Shown piece by piece: positions 4,805 through 5,010 of a stretch of 5,010 nt of DNA. The stretch comes from an uncultured Clostridia bacterium (GTDB lineage Bacteria; Bacillota; Clostridia; Oscillospirales; Acutalibacteraceae): contig CALWMQ010000019.1 of NCBI GenBank assembly GCA_944382025.1, positions 1 through 5,010 on the forward strand, read 5' to 3'. The notes below the pieces were generated by a model, which was given only the letters and a program-made list of their open reading frames with translations, was not told where the DNA came from and ran no database searches. The position numbers and the translations under genes were made by a program. Every line of letters starts with the position of its first letter. Position 1 is the stretch's first letter.

Positions 4805-4822
4805 AAAGGATAGAATGGACAT

Positions 4823-5010
4823 ATGGAAATCAAGTCGGATATTGCCATCGCCCAAAGCGTAACCCCTGATCCTATCGAGGAAGTGGCAGCCCGCCTGGGG
4901 CTGACCCGTGAGGACATTGAATTATACGGGGACTATAAAGCAAAGGTACGGCTTTCGGCCCTGAACCAGCGCCGTGACCGGCGGGACGGCAAGCTGATCC
5001 TGGTTACCGC
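4823..5010 (+). CDS. fhs: Formate--tetrahydrofolate ligase, N-terminal fragment running off the window
   Basis: Sixty-two codons plus two bases are visible of a family usually about 550-560 aa long. The start, MEIKSDIAIAQ, then PIEEVAARLGL, DDIELYG-like EDIELYGDYKAKV, and finally DGKLILVT are the recognisable N-terminus of Fhs. The ATP-binding P-loop normally follows at once, beyond the edge. The cytoplasmic enzyme makes 10-formyl-tetrahydrofolate from formate, ATP and THF for purine and other one-carbon metabolism, and serves the Wood-Ljungdahl methyl branch where present. ATG 4823 follows GAAAGGA (4804-4810) by twelve bases. Another ATG at 4815 is out of frame and stops after fifteen codons. 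It stands behind the transketolase terminator, so it is probably a separate transcription unit. Confidence 0.93.
   Translation, partial: MEIKSDIAIAQSVTPDPIEEVAARLGLTREDIELYGDYKAKVRLSALNQRRDRRDGKLILVT

Noticed and set aside
4529..4813. A 94-codon plus-strand frame between tktC and fhs
   Set aside because: It covers the intrinsic terminator and the palindromes, has no ribosome binding site, and reads as arbitrary Arg/Gly-rich sequence.
4608..4822. A tetrahydrofolate riboswitch before fhs
   Set aside because: The gene would suit it, but I cannot find the conserved riboswitch core; only ordinary stems are seen. A covariance model search would settle it.

Overview
The window most resembles a moderately to highly G+C-rich Clostridia chromosome, probably of the Oscillospiraceae/Ruminococcaceae type. 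The evidence is a two-subunit (split) transketolase, a formate--tetrahydrofolate ligase start, a Gram-positive style lipoprotein with an AAGGAGG ribosome binding site, and IS200-type transposase remnants. This placement is inferred from gene content and style; no search was run.

Layout, left to right. Positions 1-99 hold the last 32 codons of an IS200/IS605-family TnpA transposase, still including its probable catalytic tyrosine. Three hairpins follow up to about 243; the last (10-bp arms, 3-nt loop) looks like the element's right-end hairpin. From about 244 to 916 I find no believable gene, only several inverted repeats, a 9-G run and a possible terminator. On the minus strand, 2218-929 encodes a 429-residue secreted lipoprotein of the SurA/PrsA foldase type. 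Its parvulin-like part is interrupted by an acidic and threonine-rich low-complexity stretch, and its last codons lie in a 22-bp tandem duplication that appears to have created the present stop codon. It has its own strong sigma-A type promoter (TGGACA-17-TATAAT).

The 380-bp divergent region 2219-2598 separates it from the plus-strand metabolic genes. It carries both promoters, a consensus DnaA box, and a perfect 12-bp LacI/CcpA-like palindrome in the transketolase leader. The transketolase N-terminal (2599-3441) and C-terminal (3577-4524) subunit genes follow, separated by 135 bp with hairpins. A strong intrinsic terminator (11-bp outer stem, six T) ends this unit. A structured 215-bp leader with a second AAGCGCTT-core palindrome then precedes formate--tetrahydrofolate ligase (4823 to the window edge, 62 codons seen).

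The two transketolase polypeptides should form one ThDP enzyme for the non-oxidative pentose phosphate pathway. Fhs feeds formate into the one-carbon folate pool. Both serve nucleotide and amino-acid precursor supply, and both leaders carry a similar palindrome downstream of the presumed transcription start, so shared carbon-status control is a testable idea. I see no clear novel defence or mobile system. The least explained DNA is the 244-916 stretch.
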